Counted from the first letter of the stretch, positions 21,966 to 33,932 are shown. The stretch: DNA of 64,000 bases from Thereva unica (GCA_949987705.1 OX465282.1:66275922-66339921), one strand, 5' to 3'. The notes: generated by a model not told the origin, from the sequence alone. Numbers and translations: made by a program.

Positions 21966-22440
21966 TGCCGAGTTCGTAAGGGCAAACAGCTAATGCCTTA
22001 TTTACGCCTAAACATAGAAAACAAGGTGTTTTTTTTATAAAATTATGCGATTTATCACCTTTTTATAAGCAATATAAGTAATTTTTCATTTGTAACCGAT
22101 ACCCAAAATATAAATAATTTATTATTCCATGAGTTTGTTTTCCTATCATTCTTCGTTTTCTTTATTTTTATATTTTTTAGATTTCGAATCGAACTTTTTT
22201 CTTCTCCTTCAGTCTAAAAAAGTGGGTACTCAAAATTATTCTAACAGATGGCGCTCTAAGTCATTTCAATTGCTCAATAAAGGAGATGGTGCTACTAGTT
22301 AGTCGAAAAGTGTTTACTCGAACTGTTGATGCCAGATGGCATTAGATGATTAACAAAATGTATTCATTTAAAGTGGATACTCGCAACTATGGTATCAGAT
22401 TGCGTTAGGTACTATAAAAAACAAGTAGTTCACAGTACAA
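21966..22440. other. No gene
   Basis: AT-rich DNA with a long T run at 22028-22036. It leads directly into the satellite array. Confidence 0.5.
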
Positions 22441-23825
22441 ATGTACAGTAAAATTTTGAAAATTTTCTTCACAACCTCCACGACATGGGTATCAACGTAT
22501 TTAGATCCACGGCGGTTATCTCAAGAGGGCGGATTACCATTTTCTTCACAACCCCCTCGACATGGGTATCAAATGAATGGGTATGATAAGTAGAATACAA
22601 TAAGCTATGTCTTTATATCCATGGCGGCCATTTCAAGAGGGCGGACTACCATTTCTTCACCACCACCTCGACATAGGTATCAATTGAAAAGGTATCATAA
22701 GTAGAATACCATAAGCGATATAATATACTCAATATCTGGTTAGATCCATGGCTGTCATCTCAAGAGGGCGGATTACCATTTTCTTCACAATCCCCTCGAC
22801 ATGGGTATCAAATGAAAAGGTATGATAAGTAGAATACAACAAGCAATATAGTATACTCAATAAATAGTTAGATCCACCGAGGCCACCTCAAGAGGACGTA
22901 TTACCATTTTCTTCGCAACCCCTACGACATGGGTATCAAATGAAAGGGTATGATAAGTAGAATACAATAAGCTATGTCTTTATATCCATGGCGGCCGTCT
23001 CAAGAGGGCGGACTACCATTTCTTTACCACCACCTCGACATAGGTATCAATTGAAAGGGTATCATAAGTAGAATACCATAAGCGATATAATATACTCAAT
23101 ATCTGGTTAGATCCATGGCTGTCATCTCAAGAGGGCGGATTACCATTTTCTTCACAATCCCCTCGACATGGGTATCAAATGAAAGGGTATGATAACTAGA
23201 ATACAATAAGCAATATAGTATACTCAATAAATAGTTAGATCCACCGAGGCCACCTCAAGAGGACGTATTGCCATTTTCTTCACAACCCCCACGACATGGG
23301 TATCAAATGAAAGGGTATGATAAGTAGAATACAATAAGCAATATAGTATACTCAATAAATAGTTAGATCCACCGAGGCCACCTCAAGAGGACGTATTACC
23401 ATTTTCTTCGCAACCCCTACGACATGGGTATCAAATGAAAGGGTATGATAAGTAGAATACAATAAGCTATGTCTTTATATCCATGGCGGCCGTCTCAAGA
23501 GGGCGGACTACCATTTCTTTACCACCACCTCGACATAGGTATCAATTGAAAGGGTATCATAAGTAGAATACCATAAGCGATATAATATACTCAATATCTG
23601 GTTAGATCCATGGCTGTTATCTCAAGGGGGCGGATTACCATTTTCTTCACAACCCCCTCGACATGGGTGTCAAATGAAAGGGAATGATAAGTAGAACACA
23701 ATAAGCGATTTAGTATACTCAAAATATATTTAGATCCACGGCGGTTATGTCAAGAAAGCGGATACCCATTTACTTTACATAGCCCATCGACACGGGTATC
23801 AAATGAAAGGGTATCATAACAAGAA
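22441..23825. repeat. Satellite array with 367-bp higher-order repeat
   Basis: Each monomer contains TTCTTCACAACCCCCTCGAC, TATCAAATGAAAGGGTATGA, TAAGTAGAATACA and GTTAGATCCA(T/C)GGCGG...TCAAGAGG. The TCAAGAGG-type word (or its variant) falls at 22521, 22633, 22760, 22888, 23000, 23127, 23255, 23383, 23495, 23622 and 23750. Spacings are therefore 112, 127, 128, 112, 127, 128, 128, 112, 127 and 128. Three monomer types (a 112-bp type with GTCTTTATATCCATGGCGG, a type with ATCTGGTTAGATCCATGGCT, and a type with AGTTAGATCCACCGAGGCC) repeat as a 367-bp unit, with one extra 128-bp monomer. Array edges are more diverged. Confidence 0.95.
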
Positions 23826-23832
23826 CACACTA

Positions 23833-24116
23833 GCATGAAATAATTAAACACGTGCATTTACGAACGAATTCAAAGGAATTTTACAACAATTTTAGAGCAT
23901 GAATCTTAGCTGCCCTTCGAAATGTAACAAATTTTATTAGAAATACTATAGACTGAGCCACACTGAATTCAGCAAAGATTCATGCTAGGTATACAACGAA
24001 CACGCCAGCCAACTTTTTCGCGGTTGATAATACTTTATTGAGTTTTAAATAAAAATTGGCAGTTGTATAATTCCTTTGAATTCGTTCGTAAATGCACGTG
24101 TTTAATTATTTCATGC
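23833..24116. mobile_element. TA-flanked MITE, 284 bp, ~50-bp inverted ends
   Basis: GCATGAAATAATTAAACACG at 23833 starts an arm that pairs with the right end (CGTGTTTAATTATTTCATGC, ending 24116) for about 50 bases. TA lies outside both ends. A second, inner inverted pair (GCATGAATCTTAGCTG and CAGCAAAGATTCATGC) makes a nested hairpin. It abuts the satellite array. TA target suggests Tc1/mariner or pogo mobilisation. Confidence 0.86.
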
Positions 24117-24317
24117 TATTAACGATTCATCTTGACTAATCCATATCACTTCCTTTTGTTATAAGTGTGTTTTAAACTGTCCCAATAAATAATTTCCGCG
24201 CCCACGAACTTCTAATTCACATTTTTAATGTTTTTTTGGTAGGATATTACTATCTAGGATAAGAGAGGCAGTAGACCAAACGCTTAGAATGCTGCATGAG
24301 GTGTCGTTCGAAGCGTA

Positions 24318-24825
24318 CACTGATAAAAAAAATTCTTGGCTTAAGAGACTTTTTCGTGAACCAAAGAACCAAATAATGTTTTTGATATAACGAAAACAAA
24401 ATTGTCTTCGGATAAACAATACTGTTCGGATAAACAAGTCTTGGATGAAGACAAAAGTTCACTAGAAATAAGAAAAAAAATTTCTTAGTTTGAGATACTC
24501 ATTTATTTAATTTAAGCAACTCGAGGTAATAAAATAGTGAATTGCCTCAATAAATATTCTCGAATTAAAACTTCATCGTGTCTTTATTTAATACAAATTT
24601 TGTTTTGAATAAAAAAGTTTCTTGAGTAAAAAATTAAAAAATCTTATTTGGAAAAAGACATATCTTGGTCGAAAAATATAAGTATTGAGCGAAGAAATAC
24701 AATTACTTGGCTCAAGAATTTCTAGTGTCTTACTCTGAGACAGGATTCTCATGTTAAGACTGAAAAATGTTTCTACTCAAGACAACGAAACGAAGACTAT
24801 GGAATTGCTAGAATTGCTATCAGTG
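24318..24825. mobile_element. TA-flanked MITE, 508 bp, CACTGATA ends
   Basis: CACTGATA (24318-24325) and TATCAGTG (24818-24825) are inverted, with TA directly outside (24316-24317, 24826-24827). The interior is AT-rich and holds many copies of words like TTCTTGG...AAGA and no coding frame. Only 8 bases are perfectly inverted, so the call rests on ends plus TA. Confidence 0.58.
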
Positions 24826-24890
24826 TATTAACGGAAATATAATCTGAAGATTTCTATAATATTCGGTCGAGCCGTCTTTTGGTTTAAAAC

Positions 24891-25960
24891 ACATAAGTTT
24901 ACCCAGATTCTTGGAAACTTGCCCATGTGCAGCCAATACCGAAAAAAGGTGACTCCAGCCTTCCCTCCAACTACCGCCCAATAGGAATCACTTCCATCCT
25001 CTCCAAAACCATGGAGACGATAATTAACAAAAAGCTTATGGGATATCTAGAATCTAACCAACTTATAAACGTCAAAAAACGACATTGAACTTATTCTAGA
25101 GTGGGGAAAAAAGAATCGTGTCGAATTCAACCCCTCCAAAACCAAGTACTGTCTTATTTCAAAGAAAAAGATCAACACCTCACCATCCTTGACAGTGGAT
25201 GACGTGGAACTAAAGGCCTACCCATCCCTACACAACTTAGGCGTGACATTAGCCAAAGACTTGAGATTGAATGGCCATATATTCCAAATCTCCAAACAAG
25301 CATCCCAGTGCTTGGAATTTCTTAAGAGGTGCAAGTTCCTCCTCCAGCCGTCGGCCCGTGCTGTTATTTATAAATCCTACATTCGGCCTCTTCTCGAATA
25401 CAACTCCCTCATTTGGGGCGGCGCTCCAATAACAACCTTAGCATGGTTAGATAAGGTCCAAAAAAGGCCCTTAAGTTAATTAATGACGATACCGCTTGCT
25501 CCACCATCGACCCCCTAAGCCACCGCAGGAATGTAGCAGCACTGCTAAAATTTTATCGCTACTATCATAGTGACTGTTCCTCCGAGTTAAACGCTCTTTT
25601 GCCTCCACGCCAATCTTATACCCGCAACACCAGATTAGCCCACTCGTCCCATTCCCTGCACCTGCAGCTTCCCGTTTCATGCACTCAACAAGATATGAAT
25701 TCGTTTGTAAATAGAACAACTCGACTGTGGAATAATCTCTCGCAGTTGGTATTTCCGAGCTCCTACAACATCCAAGAGTTCAAACGCAGGGTTCATCACC
25801 ACCTTCTTCAATACCCCCCTGTACCTTTATAATCCTTAACGTTTCCCCCCCCCCTTACTAAGCTTACTGCTAGACATTGCACCATGTCGTGACAAATGAA
25901 CATGACGGACTAGTAGTACAAAGGGTGACTCCTGAGCTTAGCACTACCACATAAAAAAAA
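24891..25960 (+). pseudogene. LINE ORF2 fragment with internal deletion and frameshift; 3' end present
   Basis: RT fingers DSWKLAHVQPIPKKGDSS and NYRPIGITSILSKTMETI (about 24911-25020) are followed by a deletion of the palm, including the YADD box, joining near 25075. The C-terminal half resumes: HNLGVTLAKDLRLNGHI, YKSYIRPLLEYNSLIWGG (25189-25465), a frameshift near 25465, then SFVNRTTRLWNNLSQLVFP and FKRRVHHHL up to the stop at 25830. The 3' UTR ends in ACATAAAAAAAAG near 25955. Same family as the minus-strand copy at 26291-27642, and the two copies lie tail to tail. Confidence 0.87.
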
Positions 25961-26290
25961 GTGATTTTTATACCTTTACGATATCGCGAAAACCATAAAA
26001 GATATCGACTTCTCTGAAAAAAATTCATAACATTTGGTCGGGCCTTCGGCTCAAAGGTGTCAGAAAGACCTTAAATTGATAATATCTAATAAACTCGTTG
26101 GAATGAAAACCATTCTAAACGAAGTGATCTTTTTTGGATTCTGCACAGTGATATCTTTCCAACAAATCATTACTTGTCAAAATCCGACAACCTCGTGCAA
26201 AAATTACGTTTCCCTGCAGGGTGAAGGGGTGAACCGAGTTGGCTAATCTTGTGTTGCGGGGAAAAAATTGCCATGTAGGCAGGAGGTTTT
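25961..26290. other. Spacer between two convergent LINE copies; no gene
   Basis: About 330 bases without a recognisable motif. Short ATATCG words at 25981-26010. Confidence 0.45.
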
Positions 26291-27642
26291 TGATTTCAGT
26301 GGAGCAGTCGCTATGATAATAGGGCTAAAACTTGCTGAGCGCTACTACATTCCTACGGTTGCTTAAAGGATCGATGGAGGAGCAAAGGGTGCTATCGTCA
26401 ATGAGTTTGATGGCGCGGCTTTGCAACTTGTCTAGCCAAGCCAAGGCGGTTTTAGGGGTGCCCGCTCAGATATAGGAGTTGTATTCAAGGCGGGCCGAAT
26501 GTAGGACTTGTAGATTGTAGTCAAGGCAGCTGGATGAAGGAGAGACTTGCATCTCTTAAGGAAGAAGGACTTAAGGAAGCCGAAGCATTTATACGCTTGT
26601 TTGGTGACTTGGAGTATGTGATTATTCCATCGCAGATCGTTGAATGTAACGCTGAGAATGTTAAGATATGGATTAGTTGTTATATTATCCTTGCCGACTG
26701 AAATGGAGGAAAGGCTGGTGCAGGTTTCAGTGGAGAGTAAGCCGTACTTGGTTTTGGCTTCATTGAACTAGACACGGTTCTTGCGGCCCCAATTAAGAAT
26801 GTGTTTAATGTCAGCATTAAAAGAGTTGGACATGAGTTCACTTTCTAAAAGACAAGGTCTGGCACTTGCTTGTCCTTTGTTGTCGGAGGGGTATGAGTAA
26901 CGCAGAGTACCGTCATAGGCAAAACTATGAATTGGATTGGAGGGGATTGAGAGCAGATCATTAATGAATATAAGAAAGAGAGTAGGCGAGAGAATCTCCC
27001 CTTAGGGGAACGCCGGCCGAAATGGAGTGAGGGTTGAATGCACTGCCATCCAATACTACCTTGATTGAACGGCCAGAAATAAAGCTGTCAATCCAGTTCC
27101 TTAAAACTAAGTCAATACCAATAGCTTGGAATTTAGACAGCAGAGTGGGATGCCATACTCTGTCCGCCTTGGCCTTGGAAATATCCAAAGCAACCAGACC
27201 AGACTGGCCGAAGCCATGGATGCTTTGGTTGATGTGTTCAGTCAGACACACAAAAAGGTCGCCAGTAGACCTTTTTGGTCTAAATCCGTACTGCCGGTCG
27301 TGATTAATTTGGTTAGATTCAAGACTTAGGATTTATACTTAGCCTTCTATTGATTATTGTCTCCATGATTTTGGAGAGAATAGAAGTTAGTCTAAAGGGC
27401 GGTAGTCTATAAAGGGTCGCTGGCTCCACCTTTTTTGGGAATGGGCTGAACATGAGCTAGTTCCCAAGAGTTAACTCCGGAAAAATAAGACAGGGCAAAA
27501 AGTTTGCCCAGAGGTTTAGCCAAAGGTGAGGCACATTTCTTGAGTACCATCAGTGGAATATTATCAGGACCAGTGGATTTATTGACGTCAAGCTCTTTGA
27601 GACATTTGTACACCTTTCGTGTCCTGAAGAAAATTCCGCCAG
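26291..27642 (-). pseudogene. LINE ORF2 RT fragment, minus copy
   Basis: On the minus strand: fingers VNKSTGPDNIPLMVLKKC and NSWELAHVQPIPKKGG (27407-27600), a gap, then motif A region LVALDISKAKADRVWHPTLL, where an extra residue pair disrupts the AFD motif, and GVPLRGDSLAYSLSYIHDLL (near 26970). Next is FAYDGTLRYSYPSD, in which the usual FADDG active-site motif has lost an Asp. Frame-shifted C-terminal blocks (NILSVTFNDLRWN, YKSYIRPALN) run down to about 26340. The active site is damaged twice, so it is inactive. Confidence 0.85.
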
Positions 27643-27839
27643 TTTGTTGCATTGATGAAAGAATTCTCCTATAAATTGATACCGATAGGGTTAAATAAGT
27701 CACACATTTTCAGTCAGACCTAAAACTTACATATACCCAGTTTTTTTAATACCCAGTCAAAATAGACATTGAACTGCAGCATAAATCGAGAATAGCTAAA
27801 AATTGGAACAGCCCGTAAAAACATCTTTATAAATGAAAT
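27643..27839. repeat. Dispersed repeat R-A, copy 1
   Basis: A block of about 197 bases (TTTGTTGCATTGATGAAA, ATTGATACCGATAGGGTTAA, ATACCCAGTCAAAATA, AACATCTTTATAAATGAAAT) is repeated in the same orientation at 33933-34130 at roughly 90% identity by eye. Element class unknown. Confidence 0.82.
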
Positions 27840-30216
27840 ATTTAACCACAAGAAAGAAGGTTAATTTTTTTGTGTGGGCACCGTTATCTAGTGCTGCCAC
27901 TGATATAAACTCCGAAATATCCTTTTATAATACAATATGTTTTTAACGAAATTCCACATTTCCAGATAACAGTAAAATAAATCTAACATCGCTCTTTTAT
28001 TCAGTTAATTAGGTTTACTTCCGTAAATTGTTGATTTAAAAAATAGTAAAAACTTTTTATTTTCTTAACTGATGTCTGATTGTGTAATAACCTATGCACG
28101 CATCAGCATACATAATTGATTATTTCAAAACAAGCCTTCAGAACTAAATGATGCCCATTTCATGGAAAAGCCATTACTATGCAACTGTTGCTAGGTGTAT
28201 AGGCTCGCAGGTCCAGCTTAAAAATATAGCAAGGTTTACTTTTCGTTTATTTGCTCCACTAGTTACTTCAAACAACCTCGACTGCGTGACTAGCTTATCC
28301 ATCGACAAATAGTTACGACGTCGATCTCCACGAATATGATGCAAAACGGTCCAACCTCTTTTCATGAGTCGGTAAATAAATGGTCGGTCGAATAACCAGA
28401 TTTGTGTTTACCTTTGTATACAAAAAACGAACGCAAATGTCTGGTCCAGTCCGGCTCAGCATATAATATGAACGAACCTATTGGAATCACCATGACCATA
28501 ATGGCGTCCAGGTACATTTTGTTTCTTTAGGCGCTCAAAGATTATCATATCTTTCTTTGCCTGAGCAATGGCTACCGCAGCAGATCTCCGTTTCTTTTCA
28601 TCTAACCGAACCGGTTGTCTTTGTCTCACACGAACAGGTAGATATTGAAGGTGTGGTACAATTCAATTGGGATTGATTACCTATAGCAAGACGAATAGCA
28701 TCTGGCATATGATAAAAGGGAAAAGATATACAAAGTGGGATGAACTAAGATGTGGCCAAAAATCAATGGGTGTTTGTTGATCCTTTGTTTTGTTTCTTAG
28801 TCATAGTTGGCAGTTATGTGCGATCTTATAAGCTCGAAATACTTAGCGCATCAGTAGTATGTAAACTCTCGTTTGTAATTACTTAAATTAACAGTAGACA
28901 AGTGGCAGATTTTTTTAATACCTAAGTGTTATTGTTTTTTTAGTATCTTCTTTTATAATACGTCGTGTGAATTAAATGCGGTAACAGCAGGAAGCACTTT
29001 TTTCATATATATGTGAGATTTCGGAAGTGAAAATTTTTGTTAAAGTTCTAAAGGTTTTTGTGTGATTATTTATAAATCATTTGACAAACGTATACTAATT
29101 AATTATAGTTTGTTTAAAGAATTGAATACATAGTATTACTTGGACGCGGTGAGTTTTTGTCAATGTTGTGCGGACTTTTTGGAATTCGGCGCGTGTGTCT
29201 TCTTTTAGCTAAACGCCAATTGATTAGTGTAGGCGTTATAATTTGTCTTTAATACAGTTCCAAAATTTAAAAAGATAAGGTGATAAAATAAATATTACAT
29301 CTATAATTATCTACATCAATTACAACAGATATTGATCTGCTAAATTATTTTAAAAGTTTCTTGGTTTGGAATTGGGAATATCAGTATAACTAAAGCTTCC
29401 ACACATGCGTAAGTGTTTCTCAAAGATTATTTTTGAAACAATTAAAATATAGTTGTAGTAAAATTACGTTACTTTTGATTTTTATTACAGTTTTCTATAA
29501 TTGCTACAATTTCTGACCGTTTATGCCAGTTCTAACATAGGAACAAGTGTAAAGTAGTCGCGGTATAATCGCGTCAATTTGGAATGAACTTTTGAAGTTG
29601 TTCAATATGGTCCAAAGGGAGATTATTAGAATCCGTTCAGAGAAGATTAAAATCTCGATTGTATAGTGTTTATCAAATTCGTTAGGAATTTTGTTTGCCT
29701 TACTATATGTATGTATTTCTAATCTTGGCTTTGCCTTATTAATTACTATGCAATTTTTTAAACGGCAGTTCTAAGCTCACCAGTGGGTACAGTCCCGACC
29801 AACTTTTATGTAGGAATCAAATTCCACTACTTCCACCCTTTCCTCTTAAATTTTTCTTAAATACATAATGATGGGCTTATTGAAGGAAAGTAATAGCAAT
29901 ATCTTAATGAATTCCTAACAGGATTACTTAACATAGAAAATGGATAATTTTTACGAAACTGTTTCTAATTAGTTGTCCGTGGCTGTATGCTTGTACGCAC
30001 TGGTAGTTGTCGTTGGTCAGTATTAGTATACTAAGTACGGTGAAAGAATAGGTTTGGGGTTATGAGTCAGGTTTGAATTATTCGATGTTGTAAGAGTTCG
30101 GAAATACTGATAGCGAAAGATTGTTTCACAGTCCAGTTAGTTAGATCAGTTGAACAGTTAAAAGACAACAAACGCAGAATAACTCAACAAAATAATTTGG
30201 TAAGGAATGCGTGCAT
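27840..30216. other. No gene I can support; AT-rich 2.4 kb
   Basis: Largest gap without TE protein hits. Two minus-strand frames deserve a mention. 28177-28365 (62 codons, starting MKRGWTVLHHIRGD) is followed upstream by a 68-codon frame without a good start (about 28459-28662, containing VRLDEKKRRSAAVAIAQAKK). Neither is recognised. A sequence GCGGTGAGTTTT at 29148-29159 looks like a splice donor and TTTTATAATAC at 28951 like a TATA element, but that is weak evidence for a host promoter or first exon. Confidence 0.35.
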
Positions 30217-30667
30217 GCCAACAGTGTTGCCACTCGATGAGGACTTGGTCGAATCCATTACAATACAGATAAAGTATCCAAACGTATCCATAAGCTTTCT
30301 GTAGGTATCCGTATGATACTACAAGAGCACATAATTGTTTATTGGTTGAAATAGAAATTAAAAAGACAATTTTTATTGGCTGACCATTTTTATTGACAAG
30401 CCAAGCAATTTTTACTTTCAATTGTTCCCTAAAAGTACGTGTCCTCTTTGTTCACTGTCTATTTTTTAATTTTATATTACCATAGGAACACAACTTTTAC
30501 TGTGAGTTGAATGTATTCCGATTAATATATCAGGGCGTATCCTTGATAAGTCTGTGCAAATGTTAGCCTTTACCGACGTTATTGCTTTCCTTGGAAGATC
30601 ATTTGGATGCGTGAAGGGAACCACACAAAAACATCAAGATGGAAATATTCGAGGACAAAACAAAGTA

Positions 30668-30858
30668 TCTTCTTCTTTAACGGCTCTAGAACCGGGATCC
30701 GGTCGTGGCCTCTCGCAAATGTTCACTCCACTGGTACAGATTCTGAACCGATGTCATGCAGTTTCGCATCCCTAAGCTCTAGCGTCCTGGTCTACGCCAT
30801 CCTTCCAGCGACGGTTGGGTCTCCCTCGTTGTCGCACTCCATAGGTCTTACCGCAGCG
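30668..30858 (-). pseudogene. 191-bp LINE 3' end insertion with 8-bp TSD
   Basis: The reverse complement matches the last part of the LINE at 34790-35470 (GGTAAGACCTATGG, ...ACCGGATCCCGGTT) and ends with the same GAGCCGTTAAAGAAGAAG tail. ACAAAGTA flanks both sides (30660-30667, 30859-30866). It is a heavily 5'-truncated copy inserted into another LINE relic. Confidence 0.84.
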
Positions 30859-30869
30859 ACAAAGTACAA

Positions 30870-31810
30870 TATACATATGTGCACAAAAAACGTCAAAAGA
30901 AGTGGACAAAATATAATGATAGATATCTACAATATAGAAGCAGTTGCTGAGTTTTTATACTTAGGAATAATTATAACAAAAGGTAATGATACATCGGCCG
31001 AATAGCCTCGCTATTTAAAGCTACTTTGGTCTAGGAAAGGACCTGCCGTCCAAAAAAATGCTAAGATAAACAAAACGGAAACTTTACACAACGCTTATAA
31101 AGACTGCAAGTATGGACTTTGAAAAACACAGACGAATCATTGGTAGGAAGATTTGAAAGGAGAGCCCTTCGTTCGATTTACAAAGGAATTCAGGTCGATG
31201 GCATTTGGATAAAAAGATACAAATCGAAGTAGTATGAAATCAGGGGCCGTATGTGGTTTCTCGAGTCGATCCATCCAAAAAAAGCTTCTCGACTTTCTCC
31301 AAGTTTCATATTTGGCATCACGACCAAATTGACAGATAAGTGCGACCATACAAAACCATCATATTGTAGTATTACTCCAAGGGCAGCAAACCACGTATAT
31401 TTAATTAATTTATAAATTGTGATAAGTTTATTGCATGCATAAATTGAGCTTTTAAATAATCGTCATACGTCTTTATCGACACGTAAAGAGACGATATCGT
31501 GTCGGCAAATGCCAATTTTTGTTTATCGACAAAAGACAATGTCGACTCGAGAAACCAAATACGGCCCCAGTAAAACTCCAAACAGTATAAACTTAATCAA
31601 AATAAACAGACTTTGATTGATTGGTCATGTCGAATAAGGCGCGGAATGGAACCCGACAAAAATAGTGCTGGGAAAGTACCGTCAGGAAAACGGAGACCAG
31701 GTCTTCCTAAGAAAATATATGTAGACGACGTCGAGGAAGACATAGGACAGTTAGGGAAAAACAGAGCAGACATCGACGATCATGAAAGCGAACGATGAAG
31801 GAAGCCAATA
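30870..31810 (+). pseudogene. Endonuclease-type LINE RT C-terminal relic, split by a MITE
   Basis: The plus strand reads EAVAEFLYLGIIITKGNDTS (30946-31005, the YLGxxI box), then decayed sequence, then VGRFERRALRSIYKGIQVDG near 31140 (FERRxLRxIYG block). After the MITE at 31241-31570 it continues as a decayed GHVxRM / KVLG region (31600-31720) and a DDVEEDIGQLG-like end. Several stops. The tail near 31800 is not obvious. Confidence 0.72.
31241..31570. mobile_element. 330-bp MITE with ~29-bp inverted ends
   Basis: CAGGGGCCGTATGTGGTTTC at the left pairs with the right end read inward (CTGGGGCCGTATTTGGTTTC), continuing to CTCGAGTCGA. It interrupts a LINE relic. Flanking 8-mers (TATGAAAT, TAAAACTC) do not match well, so no target duplication is claimed. 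Confidence 0.76.
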
Positions 31811-33667
31811 TCAATAATAGGCTGTGGAGCTCCCGGTGATAATTCTCCACGCACCACAATACGATACAATACGCAAACTACAAGAAGGGGAACCGTTTTT
31901 CACTTTCAAAACCACACATGAACATAACAAGACAGAAAACAATATAATGCTACGCCACAACTCAATTGAATTGAGTTATAAATTATGGGATAAAATATAG
32001 CAAATTTAAGAAATTAATTGTTATGATTGGAGAAGAGACGTAATAAATATAGATTTTGAAAAATGAAAATAAAATTGTAATAAGCTTGAACGTATCCTTT
32101 TTCGGGAAAATGTACATATCATCGTATCTACATGATTTTTTCGGCTAAATAGTATCCAAAGTGATACGAACGTATCCAAAGTGGCAACATTGAAGCTGAA
32201 TGAATCAAGTTAGTTTATCTTTATATGTATTGAGCACAGCTTTTAAATGCTTGTAAAACCCCTATTCAACCAAGTCAGTTTATCCATCATAATAAGCCTA
32301 ATTTTACTATAATTATGCAAAGTATTTTTCATCCCTAAATTTATAGATAATAATTTAAAAAAAATGCTGGAAAAATTTGTTTTAAAAATATGAGCATTTT
32401 CACTCATAAATTGAGAGTTTTCCGCAACCGCAAGCAACACAACCTCTCCGAGCAGAAGCACGCATGCATGCAATAATGAGAGTGGTAGAAACACAAACTT
32501 CATATTTTTTTATAGAAATTGCTACAAATTATTTCTGTTTATAATACAAAAAACTGGAAGTAAAAAATATATATATAAATGGGCATAATTTGTAAATTTT
32601 TTAAATAATCATTAGCCCCAGGAAAATACACCTCTTCCCAGCAATACGCAGCCGTGACTGATTAAATGACAGCAAGTGATTTGATAGGAAGAGTTAAATG
32701 GAGCTTCCTCCGAGCTTTCAAACATTTTTAAGAGCTTTGTACCCCAAGATGCGCGGAATGTCGCGACATTTGAAAACATCTATACAGTTCTCAAAAGCTT
32801 TTCGATGGACGGGGAAGTGGGAATGAAGTCCCTCATCACCTCCACTTCTCCGTTCATCTAAAAGTACTTGAGGAACATATAAAGGAACGAACAGTTTAAT
32901 CACCGTCTTTAGAAGCGAAGACGTTCAGGCGTTTACAAGCGAGTTCAGAGCGTTTAATTTGATGGAACAATCAATTTTATGAGCGCTCCTACATTGCTAC
33001 GGTGGTTCAAAGGGTCGATGATGGAGCAAATGACAGTGGTAGCATTGTCTTGCCAACTGGAAATTTTCCGTATGGACACGGAATTTTTGCCAAAACATTG
33101 GTAATTGTGAATTTTTAAAACAAAAGGTTCCATTGGGTGCTCCATTAACGACATATTTCAATATATATCACCGGCTGTGCACAGCTGTGTATTTGATGGA
33201 ACGCCCTCTGTGACACACTGTGCCTTGCTGTATTTTAAATGGAAAGCACCCATTATTAATTTTATCTATGTATACCTATTAATTCAATATCAAATTGTTT
33301 GCTTCCTTTTAGTCAGTGGCGGATACTAGAGGGGGAGTGAGGGACACCCCCCCCGCAAGAGCTCTATGATTTATGGATTACTTTAGCTCTGAAAAAATCA
33401 CCAATTGAACTAGGAAATCCCGTCTATATACATATAATACTAAAACTACTATCTTTCTTTTCAACGAAAAACAAAATCGAAAAAATGGCAACCAAATTTT
33501 TCAATTGTAGCTGTTTGAAATGTTATCTAATTAAAATAGGTCTGTATCTGAAATTGTTGAATTTTTGAAATCGGGGCTTAATAGAAAACTCATTTTGGAA
33601 GCTACATCAAGGTACAATAACTGTAAGCTACTTGGTTAATACATTCCCTACGGTTAGAGTTGACCAA
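31811..33667. other. No gene; one short LINE scrap
   Basis: AT-rich. At 32980-33045 the words GAGCGCTCCTACATTGCTAC and GGTCGATGATGGAGCAAATG match, in the same orientation, the LINE sequence at 26333-26390, so a scrap of that family is present. At 33315 CAGTGGCGGATACTAGAGG resembles a hAT end, but no partner end was found. 33060-33200 has a TCCATTGGGTGCTCCATT block of unknown origin. Confidence 0.4.
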
Positions 33668-33768
33668 GGGTGGTAGCACGCAAGTTGTTTCAATCGACCG
33701 CTTCATACAAAAATTCAAGATTTTTGTATGAAGAGGTCGATTGAAATGACTTACGTGCTACCAACCCC
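33668..33768. mobile_element. Near-perfect 101-bp palindrome (hairpin MITE)
   Basis: The arms GGGTGGTAGCACGCAAGTTG...CATACAAAAA (33668-33714) and TTTTTGTATGAAGAGG...GTGCTACCAACCCC (33721-33768) pair over about 46 bases with a handful of mismatches around a 6-base loop. The structure could extrude as a cruciform. No coding content. Confidence 0.82.
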
Positions 33769-33932
33769 AGGACTTATGCGAGGCAGTGCTTTTGTTCCTT
33801 ATGCGATAGTAAATCGTACTGAAGCCTCAATTAAAATGTCCTACTACTCTTGGTATGAGCGGATAAACGTGCACCATCACCCGCCCAAACGCAAGAATCT
33901 CTAAGGACATTCATTTTAACCCTTTCAGTGCA

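Larger units (their letters stand above)
30220..32188. mobile_element. Candidate element bounded by CAGTGTTGCCACT ends
   Basis: CAGTGTTGCCACT (30220) and, at the right, AGTGGCAACATTG (ending about 32188) form a 13-bp inverted pair with one mismatch. Words like AGTATCCAAACGTATCC lie just inside both. No target duplication is clear, and the interior is filled by LINE fragments and a MITE, so this may be coincidence. Confidence 0.3.

Noticed and set aside
33310..33360. CAGTGGCGGATACTAGAGG as a hAT element end
   Set aside because: Typical hAT terminal style, but no inverted partner or 8-bp duplication found within several kb.
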